A stretch of 54,610 nt of DNA from Acidobacteria bacterium UBA2994 (GTDB lineage Bacteria; Acidobacteriota; Vicinamibacteria; Vicinamibacterales; UBA8438). The notes under the pieces were generated by a model. The model was given only the letters and a program-made list of their open reading frames with translations. It had not been told where the DNA came from and did no database searches. The stretch lies in NCBI GenBank assembly GCA_002346545.1, contig DEAA01000020.1, forward strand, positions 1 through 54,610, in the 5' to 3' direction. Of this stretch, positions 24,469 through 32,728 are shown piece after piece (positions within the stretch are counted from its first letter, which is position 1; every line of letters begins with the position of its first letter). A program made the position numbers and the translations under genes.

Positions 24469-25824
24469 TCAGTCTTCGGCGATGGCGTAGAGAAACTCGC
24501 GTCCGCGCAGGTACAGTTCGTCGCCGGCCACGACGGGTGAAGCGTCGAAACCGTCGTCAAGCTCGTTGGTCGCCAGCACCTCGAAGGTCTCGCCGGCCTG
24601 AAGAACAACCGTCGTGCCCTGGCGGCCCGGAACGTAAATGCGTCCGCTGGCTGACACCGGCGAGGCATAGACGCCACGCAGCGCGCGAATCCGCTCCGGC
24701 CCCCATACCCGTTGTCCGGTACCCGCGTCGTAGCTGCTCAGAATGCCGTCGTTGCTCTTCACCAGGTAAATCAACCCATCGTGCAGCAGGGGAGACGGCA
24801 CATATGGCGTGTCGCGATCCAGCGACCACAGGATGGCATCTGAACCCGCGATATCGCCCTCGGCCGCGCTGAGATCGATGGCGGCCAGCCGGTTCCCGCG
24901 GTAGCCGCTCGTCACATACACGGTCCCGTCCTCGTACACCGGCGAGGGGATAGCATTGAGAGTGACGCCCTCGTCCTGCCACCGGAGCTCTCCAGTTGCC
25001 ACGTCGTAGCTGCGGACGCCTTGCGTGGCGCTGGTGATCACCTGGGCATCGTCACCTTGCTCCACCACGAGGGGGGTGCTCCAGGACGTCATCTCATCGC
25101 GCGGCGTGCGCCACCGCTCCTCGCCCGTGCGTTTGTCGAACGCCGCAATGAACGAGTCTCCCTCGTGGTCCCACACCACGATCAGAAGGTCGCGATGGAG
25201 GACAGGTGACGCCCCTTCGCCGAATCCCATCCGGATGCGCATGTCGCCCAGATCGACATCCCATAGCGGCTCGCCGTCTAGGTCGTAGCAGTAGAGGCCG
25301 CGCGAGCCGAAGAACGCGCACAGCACTTCGCCGTCGGTCGCGGCCGACCCCGAGGCATAGCTGCCGGTCTGATGGATCCCTTCGTGCGGCAACTCCTCAC
25401 GAGCGACTTGCTGCCAGATCACCGACCCGTCCTGTCGGTCGAGGGCAAGCACGAGAAACTGCTGGACCCGGGTGGCCGAGTTCGCGCGGGTGAAACGGTT
25501 ACGGATCCGGCGGAAGATGCCGTCACTCGAAGCCACTTCTTCCCCGGCCGGCACCGCGGCCAACACGAACATCCGGTCACCCCACACGACGGGGGTCGCA
25601 GACCCCAGCCCCGGAATAGGTACCTTCCAACGGATGTTGCTCGACTCGCTCCACTCGACCGGCGGATCGCCGCGCGGCGCTTCGCCGGTAGCCAGCGGTC
25701 CTCGCCACTGTCCCCAGTAGCCACTACCGTCGTTCCCGCCGGCCTGGGCCCAAGCGAACCATGGGGTCGCAACCACCGTGACCACGAATACCGCCGTACA
25801 CATAACCTTCAGCACGCACCGCAT
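24469..25824 (-). CDS. Exported PQQ-like (BamB-type) beta-propeller protein
   Basis: A 451-residue exported propeller. The start at ATG 25824 has GAGAGGAGT upstream and begins the signal peptide VMCTAVFVVTVVATPWFAWA. Repeats of the PQQ-like/WD-type motif follow: ALDRQDGSVIWQQVA, CYDLDGEPLWDVDLG, AFDKRTGEERWRTPRD, SYDVATGELRWQDEG, SYDAGTGQRVWGPER. No active-site DWDxP is seen, so it is more like BamB-type scaffold or binding proteins than an active quinoprotein dehydrogenase. It stands apart from other genes, 85 bp from the divergent FKBP gene, so a shared envelope role is possible but unproven. The 181 bp before the glycosyltransferase show nothing clear. Confidence 0.78.
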   Translation of the reverse strand: MRCVLKVMCTAVFVVTVVATPWFAWAQAGGNDGSGYWGQWRGPLATGEAPRGDPPVEWSESSNIRWKVPIPGLGSATPVVWGDRMFVLAAVPAGEEVASSDGIFRRIRNRFTRANSATRVQQFLVLALDRQDGSVIWQQVAREELPHEGIHQTGSYASGSAATDGEVLCAFFGSRGLYCYDLDGEPLWDVDLGDMRIRMGFGEGASPVLHRDLLIVVWDHEGDSFIAAFDKRTGEERWRTPRDEMTSWSTPLVVEQGDDAQVITSATQGVRSYDVATGELRWQDEGVTLNAIPSPVYEDGTVYVTSGYRGNRLAAIDLSAAEGDIAGSDAILWSLDRDTPYVPSPLLHDGLIYLVKSNDGILSSYDAGTGQRVWGPERIRALRGVYASPVSASGRIYVPGRQGTTVVLQAGETFEVLATNELDDGFDASPVVAGDELYLRGREFLYAIAED

Positions 25825-25908
25825 TCCGGGACTCCTCTCTGTCGCGTCCGTGAACAACCCAACGTCGAGACGACAATCGGCCGGTTCTCGTTACGGTAAG
25901 ATCTTTCC

Positions 25909-26367
25909 ATGATTACCCTGTTGAGATCGATCGCACCCGAGCTTCTCGTCGCCACCTTCGTGGTGGTCGGTATGGTTGCCGCCGCGGCTGCCCAGCCCTC
26001 CGTCCCGGAAGACGTGGCGGCTCCGCCGGCTGACGCCGAACGCACGCCCTCTGGTCTAGCCAGCAAAGTGGTTCAAGCTGGCACCGGCAACCAGTATCCG
26101 TCGGCCACCTCGCAGGTGACCGTGCACTACAGCGGCTGGTTGACCAGCGGCTCGATGTTCGACAGCTCAGTGACCCGCGGCATGCCCGCCACGTTCCCGC
26201 TCGACGGCGTGATTCGCGGCTGGACCGAGGGGCTCCAATTGATGGTGGTGGGCGAAAAGCGCCGCTTCTGGATCCCGGCCGAACTCGGCTACGGCTCCCG
26301 CGCCCGCCCCGGCATCCCAGCCGACTCGATGCTAGTGTTTGACGTGGAACTGTTGGGAATACGCTAA
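25909..26367 (+). CDS. Exported FKBP-type peptidyl-prolyl cis-trans isomerase
   Basis: A 152-residue protein: signal peptide (LLVATFVVVGMVAAAAAQ), a short linker, then one FKBP domain from ~48. Typical motifs are VTVHYSGWLTSGSMFDSS, FPLDGVIRGWTEGLQLMVVGEK, RRFWIPAELGYG and PADSMLVFDVELLGI. It would speed proline isomerisation in proteins folding in the periplasm. The aromatic pocket residues (Tyr in HYSGW, Phe and Asp in FDSS, Trp in GWTEG, Tyr in LGYG) are all there, so it should be active. It has no dimerisation domain and is divergent from the propeller gene. Confidence 0.9.
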   Translation: MITLLRSIAPELLVATFVVVGMVAAAAAQPSVPEDVAAPPADAERTPSGLASKVVQAGTGNQYPSATSQVTVHYSGWLTSGSMFDSSVTRGMPATFPLDGVIRGWTEGLQLMVVGEKRRFWIPAELGYGSRARPGIPADSMLVFDVELLGIR

Positions 26368-26381
26368 AGCTCGCGGAGCTT
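26367..26381 (+). terminator. Weak hairpin after the FKBP gene
   Basis: AAGCTC and GAGCTT form a perfect 6-bp stem with a GCG loop overlapping the last base of the FKBP stop codon. There is no T-run, so termination is only a suggestion. The rest of the convergent gap to 26528 contains short CTGGCCAG palindromes and no gene. Confidence 0.3.
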
Positions 26382-26528
26382 GAATAGCCGAGGCGTCTCG
26401 CTTGGCTCCAAGCTTCGGGCTTCAGTCACCCTGGGCAGACTCCGCCGGCCCACGATTAACCTGGCCAGGCGTTCATTCGTCTGGCCAGATTCTTGTACAC
26501 CTAAGCTCCTCCCGAAGCCAACGCCAAC

Positions 26529-27824
26529 TCAGTTCACGATGGCGCTGTAGACCGCTACCTCGAACTTGCGAGTCAGATCCGACTGATTATTCGGGTAGAG
26601 CTGGGTCATGATGATCGCCACGAGCTGCTCCTCAGGGTCGATCCAGTAGACAGTGTTGAAGAAGCCGAGCCAGCCGAACGCCCCCTCGGAACGGGGGCCG
26701 CCGCTAAGGCCAGGATCGGGCGAAATCGCGAAGCCCAGCCCGAACAGGTTTCCGCCGGCGGGGACGCCCACACCTACCAGGTGGTCGCGCGTCATGAGCT
26801 GGATTGTCTTTCGTCCCAAAATCCTCACGCCGTCCAGCTCTCCCCCGTTGAGGAGTGCCTGCAGGAATCGAGCATAGTCGCCAATAGTCGACGTTAGGCC
26901 CGCCCCGCCAGAGTAGTAGCGCTGCCCCTCGCCGTAGGGATAACCGGCCGAGTACACCACTCGGTTGTCCGGACTCGACACCGGCGCATCGGTCACCTTG
27001 CCGATGCCGTCTCCCACCGGCGTGTAGATGGCCGCATATCGATCGGCCTCCCCGGACACCTTGAAGAACGACGTGTCGTCCATCTGCAGCGGCTCGAAGA
27101 TCTCGGCCGCCATGTAGTCGGCCAGCGTCTCGCCGGTAATCACCTCGACCACCCGTCCCAGCACGTCAACGCCCAGACTGTAGGTGTAGCGCTCGCCCGG
27201 CCCGTGCAGCAGCGGCGTCGTCGCCAGTCGGTCGACCATGTCGCCGATAGTACCGTCGGCCTGGCTCAAACCGTCGGTGATATTAGCGCCGAGGTAGTAG
27301 GGGGCCAAGTGCGGCGGCGAGAGGAAGCGATAGCTCAGCCCAGAGGTATGCGTCAGCAGGTGCCGGATCGTGATCTGGCGCCGAGCTGGCTCGAGCGTAA
27401 ACTCACCACCCGCCTCGTCCGGTGGCGTTAACACGTCCATTTCGGTGAAAGCCGGCAGATACTTCGAGACCGGCTCGTTTAGCATCAGGGCGCCAACTTC
27501 ATAGAGCTGCATGATGGCCACGCTGGTAACAGCCTTCGTCATTGAGGCGATACGGAACAGCGTGTCGGTCTCCATCGGCGCACCCCGCTCCTTGTCGCGG
27601 AACCCGATCGCCTCAAGGTGCCCAACCCGGCCTAGCCGGGCCACGAGCGTCACCGCGCCGGCCACCTCCTCGCGGTCGACCGCGTCCTCGACCAGCTCCA
27701 CGATACGATCAAGGCGGTCGGGGTCGAGCCCCAGTTGCGTGGGGGGCGCCAACGGCAGCCCTTGGGCCGTGGCTCCGGCGGCAAAAAGAAATAACAACCC
27801 GACGACGAGGAACGGACGTTTCAT
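26529..27824 (-). CDS. Exported serine hydrolase, class C beta-lactamase family
   Basis: A 431-residue exported enzyme with signal peptide MKRPFLVVGLLFLFAAGATA. The nucleophile motif is SMTK in RIASMTKAVTSVAIMQLYE, the second motif YSL in YTYSLGVDVLGRVVE, and the third-strand region is GFAISPDPGLSGG. This layout matches EstB-type esterases/beta-lactamase-like hydrolases; relatives hydrolyse esters, amides or D-amino-acid peptides. It is distinct from the similar-fold protein at 19242 in sequence and length. It lies 44 bp downstream of the large alpha/beta hydrolase in the same direction, so the two are probably co-transcribed and may attack related substrates. Confidence 0.85.
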   Translation of the reverse strand: MKRPFLVVGLLFLFAAGATAQGLPLAPPTQLGLDPDRLDRIVELVEDAVDREEVAGAVTLVARLGRVGHLEAIGFRDKERGAPMETDTLFRIASMTKAVTSVAIMQLYEVGALMLNEPVSKYLPAFTEMDVLTPPDEAGGEFTLEPARRQITIRHLLTHTSGLSYRFLSPPHLAPYYLGANITDGLSQADGTIGDMVDRLATTPLLHGPGERYTYSLGVDVLGRVVEVITGETLADYMAAEIFEPLQMDDTSFFKVSGEADRYAAIYTPVGDGIGKVTDAPVSSPDNRVVYSAGYPYGEGQRYYSGGAGLTSTIGDYARFLQALLNGGELDGVRILGRKTIQLMTRDHLVGVGVPAGGNLFGLGFAISPDPGLSGGPRSEGAFGWLGFFNTVYWIDPEEQLVAIIMTQLYPNNQSDLTRKFEVAVYSAIVN

Positions 27825-27868
27825 GATGGTATAGCTCCAGAAAGGCAGTCCGGGGGAGCCCAGACCGG

Positions 27869-29875
27869 CTACTGCTCGAACAGGTTGCTGTACTGATTGG
27901 CGACCGCTTCAATTGCGGGGAGGTGCTCGGCCAGCAGATACCCCTGGTCGATCAGGTCCTGGGCCACGGCCAGATACTGGTTCCGGTAGTCGTCAAAGCT
28001 TAAGTACCGCTCGCTGAGCGCCTGACGCGGGTCGCCCGCCTGACGCGAATCCAACGTCGCACCGAATGGGATCCGGCTCCCCGCCAGATGCAGCAGCTCG
28101 GTGGGTGCGCCAATCGCCGGGCTCCGCAGGTTCCACCCGGTGTAGGTGGCCACCGGCACCGCCGTACGTGGCAGCTGCACTCCGCCCCGCTCGTTATTAT
28201 CCGCTCCGAACCCGGGCACCCGGACGCCATAGAAGTTACCGGTGCGCCCCGGCGGTTGCTGTTCGATCCGACGCTCCTCGGCGAACGCCGCTCCGAAATC
28301 GAGCTGCTCCGGCTGGTTGAGCACCGCCGGGAAGGTCACGTCGGGCAACGGCTGCCAGCCCGAGCCCGCGGGGTCTGGCCGCGTCAGGGCACCGCCGGCA
28401 ATCGTGGGATACGCGCTGGCGGGTGGCTCGACGTCATCACTCACCCAGCGATCCATCGCCAGAAACAGCGCCTGCAACACCGGTCGATAGTCGTTTGGAT
28501 TCAGTGCCTGCTGCCCGCGTTCGGAGGGCCGCTGCGCCGGCACATGCTGCGCGCCAGCCACCATGTAGACCCGCACCTCTGGCGGGAGCTTCGCGTCTCG
28601 GGCGCCGGTCGGATCAGTCACCACGAGCGAACCGGCCCGATGCCAGTACTCCGACGAGGTGTCAATATGCATCACCTTGGGTACGACGCCATCTTCCCGG
28701 GCACGGCGAAGGATGCCGTCGGTCTCACCCGTAAACGGATCGGTCTCGTCACCGTAGGTGAACGGAAACTGATCCACCGGATTCAGGTGCCCGACGTGCT
28801 GACCACCGCCGAGCGTGGGCGACGCGAACCGATGGTTGAAGAAGCCCAGCCCGCCGCCGGCAATCGCCGGCAGCACGCCGTCGAACACCTGTCGTCCCTC
28901 CGTGTCGGCGTTGAACCCGTCGTAGAGAAATTGGCGAAGCGCACGGCCGCTTTGAGACAGACCATGCCCGATGACACGCTGGGCCACCGGGGAACCGTCT
29001 GATCGTCGCAGCGGGTTCTCTTCGGATACCTCGTGTTTCAGGAACGACACAAGATCGCGGATACCGGCGAACCCGGTGCCCTGCACGACTGCACCGCGGG
29101 CCAGGTAGGTCAGGTCGTAGATGACGCCCGGTTCGAACCCACCCTCGAGCACCATCTCAAGTTCAATCAGCCCACTACCTTCTTCGCTGCCGTCGTACTG
29201 CGCGCCCAATCGCCACCGGTCGCGAGGGACCAGTTCGGGCGGGTCACGCTCACGTAGCCGGCGGGTCAACCGTGCTTCACCGAGCTCGCCGATCACCGGC
29301 TCGAACGCCTGCTGTCCTCCGCCGACTGCCAGCCGGTCCGTCGCCTCGTCGGTCACTAACTCGACCCGTACCTCCCCCACCACCGGAATACCGTCCTCCG
29401 AGTCGAGCGCGACGGGTGCCTCGAGCCGCATCCGGGTCCGGTTGATCGGTACCTGGGCGATCCAGCCGCTCGACACCGTCACATAGCCCCGGCTGAGCAG
29501 GAAGGATTCACCTCCCATTGTGCGGCGACCGCGGTTGTTGACGACGTACAGGACGGTGGGCTGCGCTTGCGAGAGATCGGCGGGTGCGAGAATCTCGAGA
29601 TCCCCGTAGAAAATCACGCGGCCGTTACCATCGGTGGCGGCCAGATCCAGATCGACGATGCCGCGGTTAGCGACGTCGTCCACCTCTAAGGCGTAGATCA
29701 CGCGGCCGCGCCACCGTTCGTAGGGACCGATCTGACCGTCAATGTCCGCCCCGAACGCCTCGCGGGCGGTGATCTCGATACGGATGACCTCAGCGTCGGC
29801 CGCCGCGGGCGTAAAGGAAACGCCCACCAGCGTCATCAACACCAGCAAACGTCCCACACCTCGGCGAAGCCTCAT
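27869..29875 (-). CDS. Exported large alpha/beta hydrolase-domain protein
   Basis: A 668-residue exported protein with signal peptide (VGRLLVLMTLVGVSFTPAAA). An N-terminal beta-rich region (VIRIEITAREAFGADIDGQI, YERWRGRVIYALEVD) leads into an alpha/beta hydrolase domain with the nucleophile motif HGLSQSGRALRQFLYDGFN, then MHIDTSSEYWHRAGSL and MVAGAQHVPA, which probably supplies the catalytic His. This arrangement fits the large alpha/beta hydrolase family with GxSQSGR. The substrate is unknown; an ester or lactone is likely. It sits between the carboxypeptidase-regulatory-like protein and the serine hydrolase, all leftward with short gaps, forming one exported-enzyme operon. Confidence 0.8.
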   Translation of the reverse strand: MRLRRGVGRLLVLMTLVGVSFTPAAADAEVIRIEITAREAFGADIDGQIGPYERWRGRVIYALEVDDVANRGIVDLDLAATDGNGRVIFYGDLEILAPADLSQAQPTVLYVVNNRGRRTMGGESFLLSRGYVTVSSGWIAQVPINRTRMRLEAPVALDSEDGIPVVGEVRVELVTDEATDRLAVGGGQQAFEPVIGELGEARLTRRLRERDPPELVPRDRWRLGAQYDGSEEGSGLIELEMVLEGGFEPGVIYDLTYLARGAVVQGTGFAGIRDLVSFLKHEVSEENPLRRSDGSPVAQRVIGHGLSQSGRALRQFLYDGFNADTEGRQVFDGVLPAIAGGGLGFFNHRFASPTLGGGQHVGHLNPVDQFPFTYGDETDPFTGETDGILRRAREDGVVPKVMHIDTSSEYWHRAGSLVVTDPTGARDAKLPPEVRVYMVAGAQHVPAQRPSERGQQALNPNDYRPVLQALFLAMDRWVSDDVEPPASAYPTIAGGALTRPDPAGSGWQPLPDVTFPAVLNQPEQLDFGAAFAEERRIEQQPPGRTGNFYGVRVPGFGADNNERGGVQLPRTAVPVATYTGWNLRSPAIGAPTELLHLAGSRIPFGATLDSRQAGDPRQALSERYLSFDDYRNQYLAVAQDLIDQGYLLAEHLPAIEAVANQYSNLFEQ

Positions 29876-29895
29876 CCCGACCCCACCCTCTCGCG

Positions 29896-30519
29896 CTACT
29901 TCTTCGGCATGTTCACGCCGTTGTGGGTCATGCTCGTGAACATGGCGTCGCCGAACTCGACAACCACCGGCGTCGTGACGCTAAACTTGTCGTCCGGCCC
30001 GTCGTAGTCGCGCACCACCAGTAACGCGTTCTGCTCGACGATGCCGTAATTGCCTTCACCCTCGCCATCCTCGTCCTCAAACTCGAACTTGCCGTCGTCT
30101 TCGAAACGAAACTTGGGGGTGCCAGCTTCGGCTTCGAATTCCGTGCGCTCGCGGAACAGGCCACCCAATGGCAATACGGGAAGCTCGACCTCGATCGGCC
30201 GGTTCTGGTTGAGCTGGCTCACGCGGGCCGCCTGGCGGATGCCCTGGTAGCCATCGTAGGTGACAGTGAAGTTCCAGACTCCCTGCGGTAGGCCCACGAA
30301 CATGAACTCGCCGTTGTCATCAGTGGTCTCGGTGGTCTGAGCGCCGGTGCCGCCATCCGGCTCAGCCAGCACGGTCGCGCCGGGCAAACCGTTGCCCCAT
30401 TCGTCCATCACCTTGCCACGCGTCCGCCCCTGGGCCTCGGCGACGACAGACGCACCAAGCAGACACACGAGGACGAACAACGCCGTCAGAGAGCCACACT
30501 CGAAGGATCGCCGCATCAC
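29896..30519 (-). CDS. Exported carboxypeptidase-regulatory-like (Ig-fold) domain protein
   Basis: A 207-residue secreted protein: signal peptide (LTALFVLVCLLGASVVAEAQ), then a CarboxypepD_reg-like domain at ~30-115 (GKVMDEWGNGLPGATVLAEP, TTDDNGEFMFVGLPQGVWNF, YDGYQGIRQAARV). The C-terminal half is acidic and rich in Phe/Glu/Asp (FEDDGKFEFEDEDGEGEG) with no known fold. Such domains usually act as binding or spacer modules; no enzyme motif is visible. It ends 20 bp before the alpha/beta hydrolase gene, so it is probably the first gene of that operon. Confidence 0.7.
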   Translation of the reverse strand: MMRRSFECGSLTALFVLVCLLGASVVAEAQGRTRGKVMDEWGNGLPGATVLAEPDGGTGAQTTETTDDNGEFMFVGLPQGVWNFTVTYDGYQGIRQAARVSQLNQNRPIEVELPVLPLGGLFRERTEFEAEAGTPKFRFEDDGKFEFEDEDGEGEGNYGIVEQNALLVVRDYDGPDDKFSVTTPVVVEFGDAMFTSMTHNGVNMPKK

Positions 30520-30632
30520 AGTCTCCTTCCTACAGCGGACGCTGCCGCGCCCGCATCAAGTTGGTACGGGGCTAGCCTACACCCTTCGACTGTTCATTGA
30601 AACTACGAGCGGAGGGGACACCCGATGAGGCC

Positions 30633-30705
30633 GGTTTGCTGGCGACCAGCCAGCCTGGCAAGGCGTGAGGAGGGAGCAACCAGGTGGGCGAATCGCCAGA
30701 AAACC
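30633..30705. repeat. Inverted-repeat element, copy 2
   Basis: Arms GGTTTGCTGGCGA (30633-30645) and TCGCCAGAAAACC (30693-30705) are reverse complements with one mismatch. The interior has CGTGAGGAGGGAGCAACCAG, nearly the same as in the element at 21375-21484, whose arms also contain GGTT..CTGGCGA. As in copy 1, the right arm abuts the stop codon of a leftward gene (TAG at 30705-30707). The surrounding gap 30520-30704 has no gene. Confidence 0.55.
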
Positions 30706-31139
30706 TAGCTGCCGGCCTTGATCTTGAACCCGTCGCCGTCGGGTTCACGGTGCGCCCCGTGGCACTTGCCACAGGTGGCGCGCAAATTCCCCAACCCGGT
30801 CTGGGCAGCGCCAACGTTCATGTCGATGCCCGCCCGCCCCAACTCCTGCAAGGCGGCAATCGACTCGCCAGCGATGGCCAACGCACTGTCGTTGCCCCGC
30901 CCCTGCCAGAAGGCCTCTATCTGGCGGAACATCGGGAACAACGTGTCGAGGGTCTCGCCGAGCTCCGGCCAGTACCGGTTGTCGATGAACTGCGACACAT
31001 CACCCACCAGGAGCCTGACCTCACCCATGGTCTGACCGTATTGCTCTTCGGTCAGCTCCTGGGCGGTGGCCGCACCGCCGAGCGCCGTCACCATGACGAG
31101 AGTTATCACCCCACTCCGCACCAACTGCCAATTCCGCAT
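30705..31139 (-). CDS. Exported c-type cytochrome, c'-like
   Basis: A 144-residue exported protein started at ATG 31139, which begins a signal peptide (VRSGVITLVMVTALGGAATA). The mature part is helical and ends with a single haem-binding motif CGKCH near the C-terminus (ATCGKCHGAHRE). A single C-terminal CxxCH after a four-helix region resembles cytochrome c'/c-556. It could carry electrons from the periplasmic dehydrogenases or bind small gases. No methionine ligand is obvious after the motif. It is followed by a repeat element and lies downstream of the NHL-propeller gene, separated by a terminator. Confidence 0.72.
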   Translation of the reverse strand: MRNWQLVRSGVITLVMVTALGGAATAQELTEEQYGQTMGEVRLLVGDVSQFIDNRYWPELGETLDTLFPMFRQIEAFWQGRGNDSALAIAGESIAALQELGRAGIDMNVGAAQTGLGNLRATCGKCHGAHREPDGDGFKIKAGS

Positions 31140-31185
31140 GACCTGTCCCCCAAGCACTCTCAAGAAATGACAAGGTACAGAACGA

Positions 31186-31215
31186 AGGCCGGCCCACCAC
31201 AGAGTGGACCGGCCT
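31186..31215 (-). terminator. Hairpin downstream of the NHL-propeller gene
   Basis: On the minus strand AGGCCGGTCCAC and GTGGGCCGGCCT form a 12-bp stem with one G-T pair and a six-base loop, followed by TCGTTCTGT. The hairpin is strong and lies just after the stop of the leftward gene at 31238. The T-run is weak. Confidence 0.6.
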
Positions 31216-31237
31216 CGATGTTACGTCTCGGCGAGTC

Positions 31238-32530
31238 CTAGTTGGTCGGCCAGAGCACGCCCTGGCTGTTTTCGCCCTCGGCCCCGGCCGGTACCGGCCC
31301 GTAGCCCTTGAACACGAACTTCTGCAGACGCGACCCCTCGTAGGTCTCGGTGGTGTAGATGTTGCCGCTCGAGTCCACCGCGAGGCTGTGCACCGCGAAG
31401 AACATGCCTGGCTGGCGTCCACCGTCTCCGAACGCCGTGACCACTTCCATGGTCTCCCGCTCGATGATATACACCTTCATGTTCTGGCCGTCGGCCAGGT
31501 AGATCCACCGCTGCTCCGGATCGTGCGAGAAGTCGATATCCCAGGTCGAACCCTGCGACAACGTGTCCGGCGCGTAGAAGTGCTCGGAAACGTACGTGCC
31601 GTCCTTCTGGAAGATCTGGACACGGTCGCCGCCACGGTCGCACACATACACGAGACCGTCGTTGGCAACCTCACCGCAGTGGACCGGACCACGGAACTGC
31701 TCGTAGGTCGACTCATCGCCACGGACGTACCGTCCGAGGTTGACCTCATCGTCGGGTTCGTTCCCGTAAGCACCCCAGTAGCGCTTCAGCTCACCCGAGT
31801 CCATGTCGACCACGGCCATCCGGCGGTTGAAGTAGCCATCCGAGAAGTACGCCTCATTTGCTTCGTTGTCGACGGCGATCTTCGCAACCCGGCCGTAGCT
31901 GTCAGAGGCGTGACTATCGCGCTGCGGGGTCGGCTGGCCAGTACGCTCGCTGACCGGACCGGTCATCCGCGCTCCCGATGTGCCCACCTGCATAAGGAAG
32001 TTGCCCTGGCGGTCCATCTTGAGGACGTGCGCGTCGGGACCACCGTTTCCGCCGATCCAGACGTTGTCCATCCCGTCGATGGTGATGCCGTGATTCGACG
32101 CGGGCCAGACATAGTCACCGGTCTCGGTCCCGGGGCCGCCCCAGGCCTGCACCAGGTTGCCCTCCTGGTCGAACTCCATGACCGGCGGGCCTGGCTGGCA
32201 GCACTGCGCCACCGGCGGATCGGTCATCATGCCGATCTCGGTGTTCATCACGAAGTTGTCCGGGGTATTTCGATGAACGATCCAGATGTGGTCGCGCGAG
32301 TCGACATCCACACCGATGACCGGCCCCATCAGCCAGTGGTTGGGCAGGTTCTTCGGGAACAGGGGATCAACCTCAAAGGTCGGGACTCCGTCGTCCGGGT
32401 TCATGGACAACATGGCACCGGTATCGCCACCCCCGGCCGTCCCTGATTCCTCGGCGCCACCGGCACAGGCAACCACGAGCGCTGCCGTGGCCAGCGCGGC
32501 CCCAAAGAGAAGATGCTGCTTCCGAATCAT
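31238..32530 (-). CDS. NHL-repeat six-bladed propeller lipoprotein
   Basis: A 430-residue lipoprotein: signal HLLFGAALATAALVVACAGG with the lipobox Cys. The mature protein is an NHL-type propeller (NHGITIDGMDNVWIGGNGGPD, KIAVDNEANEAYFSDGYFNR, WDIDFSHDPEQRWIYLADGQ, HSLAVDSSGNIYTTETYEG), similar to the peptidyl-alpha-hydroxyglycine lyase/TRIM NHL fold. A metal or ligand-binding role is likely; no catalytic set can be named. A Cys pair in PVAQCCQPGP is notable and could bind a metal or form a disulphide. It has its own terminator and no tight partner, so its function is open. Confidence 0.75.
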   Translation of the reverse strand: MIRKQHLLFGAALATAALVVACAGGAEESGTAGGGDTGAMLSMNPDDGVPTFEVDPLFPKNLPNHWLMGPVIGVDVDSRDHIWIVHRNTPDNFVMNTEIGMMTDPPVAQCCQPGPPVMEFDQEGNLVQAWGGPGTETGDYVWPASNHGITIDGMDNVWIGGNGGPDAHVLKMDRQGNFLMQVGTSGARMTGPVSERTGQPTPQRDSHASDSYGRVAKIAVDNEANEAYFSDGYFNRRMAVVDMDSGELKRYWGAYGNEPDDEVNLGRYVRGDESTYEQFRGPVHCGEVANDGLVYVCDRGGDRVQIFQKDGTYVSEHFYAPDTLSQGSTWDIDFSHDPEQRWIYLADGQNMKVYIIERETMEVVTAFGDGGRQPGMFFAVHSLAVDSSGNIYTTETYEGSRLQKFVFKGYGPVPAGAEGENSQGVLWPTN

Positions 32531-32609
32531 CGGCTTCCTCCAATCAGTCGAGCGCAGGAGGCCCCGCGGTTACGGGTCTCCTCAGGCCTCTCGGAAGCAG
32601 CCAGTATAC

Positions 32610-32637
32610 TTGTAAACCGTACGAATTGCGTTATATT
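32610..32637 (+). promoter_or_regulatory. Possible sigma-70-like promoter for the HupE-like gene
   Basis: TTGTAA (32610-32615) and TATATT (32632-32637) are separated by 16 bp, in an AT-rich patch unlike its surroundings and about 90 bp before the HupE-like start. TATATT matches five of six -10 consensus bases; TTGTAA matches four of six at -35. The region also borders the leftward lipoprotein gene, so the opposite strand may carry a promoter too. Confidence 0.35.
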
Positions 32638-32728
32638 TTCCCGACCAGCGACATCGGGCACCCCGAACGCCCCCGCTCGCCCAGCTATCTGGCTGGGGTT
32701 CAACGACTTCCGATCATCAACGGCAGCC

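Noticed and set aside
26400..26528. A third copy of the inverted-repeat family near the CTGGCCAG palindromes
   Set aside because: It lacks the GTGAGGAGGGAGCA core and only shares short palindromes.
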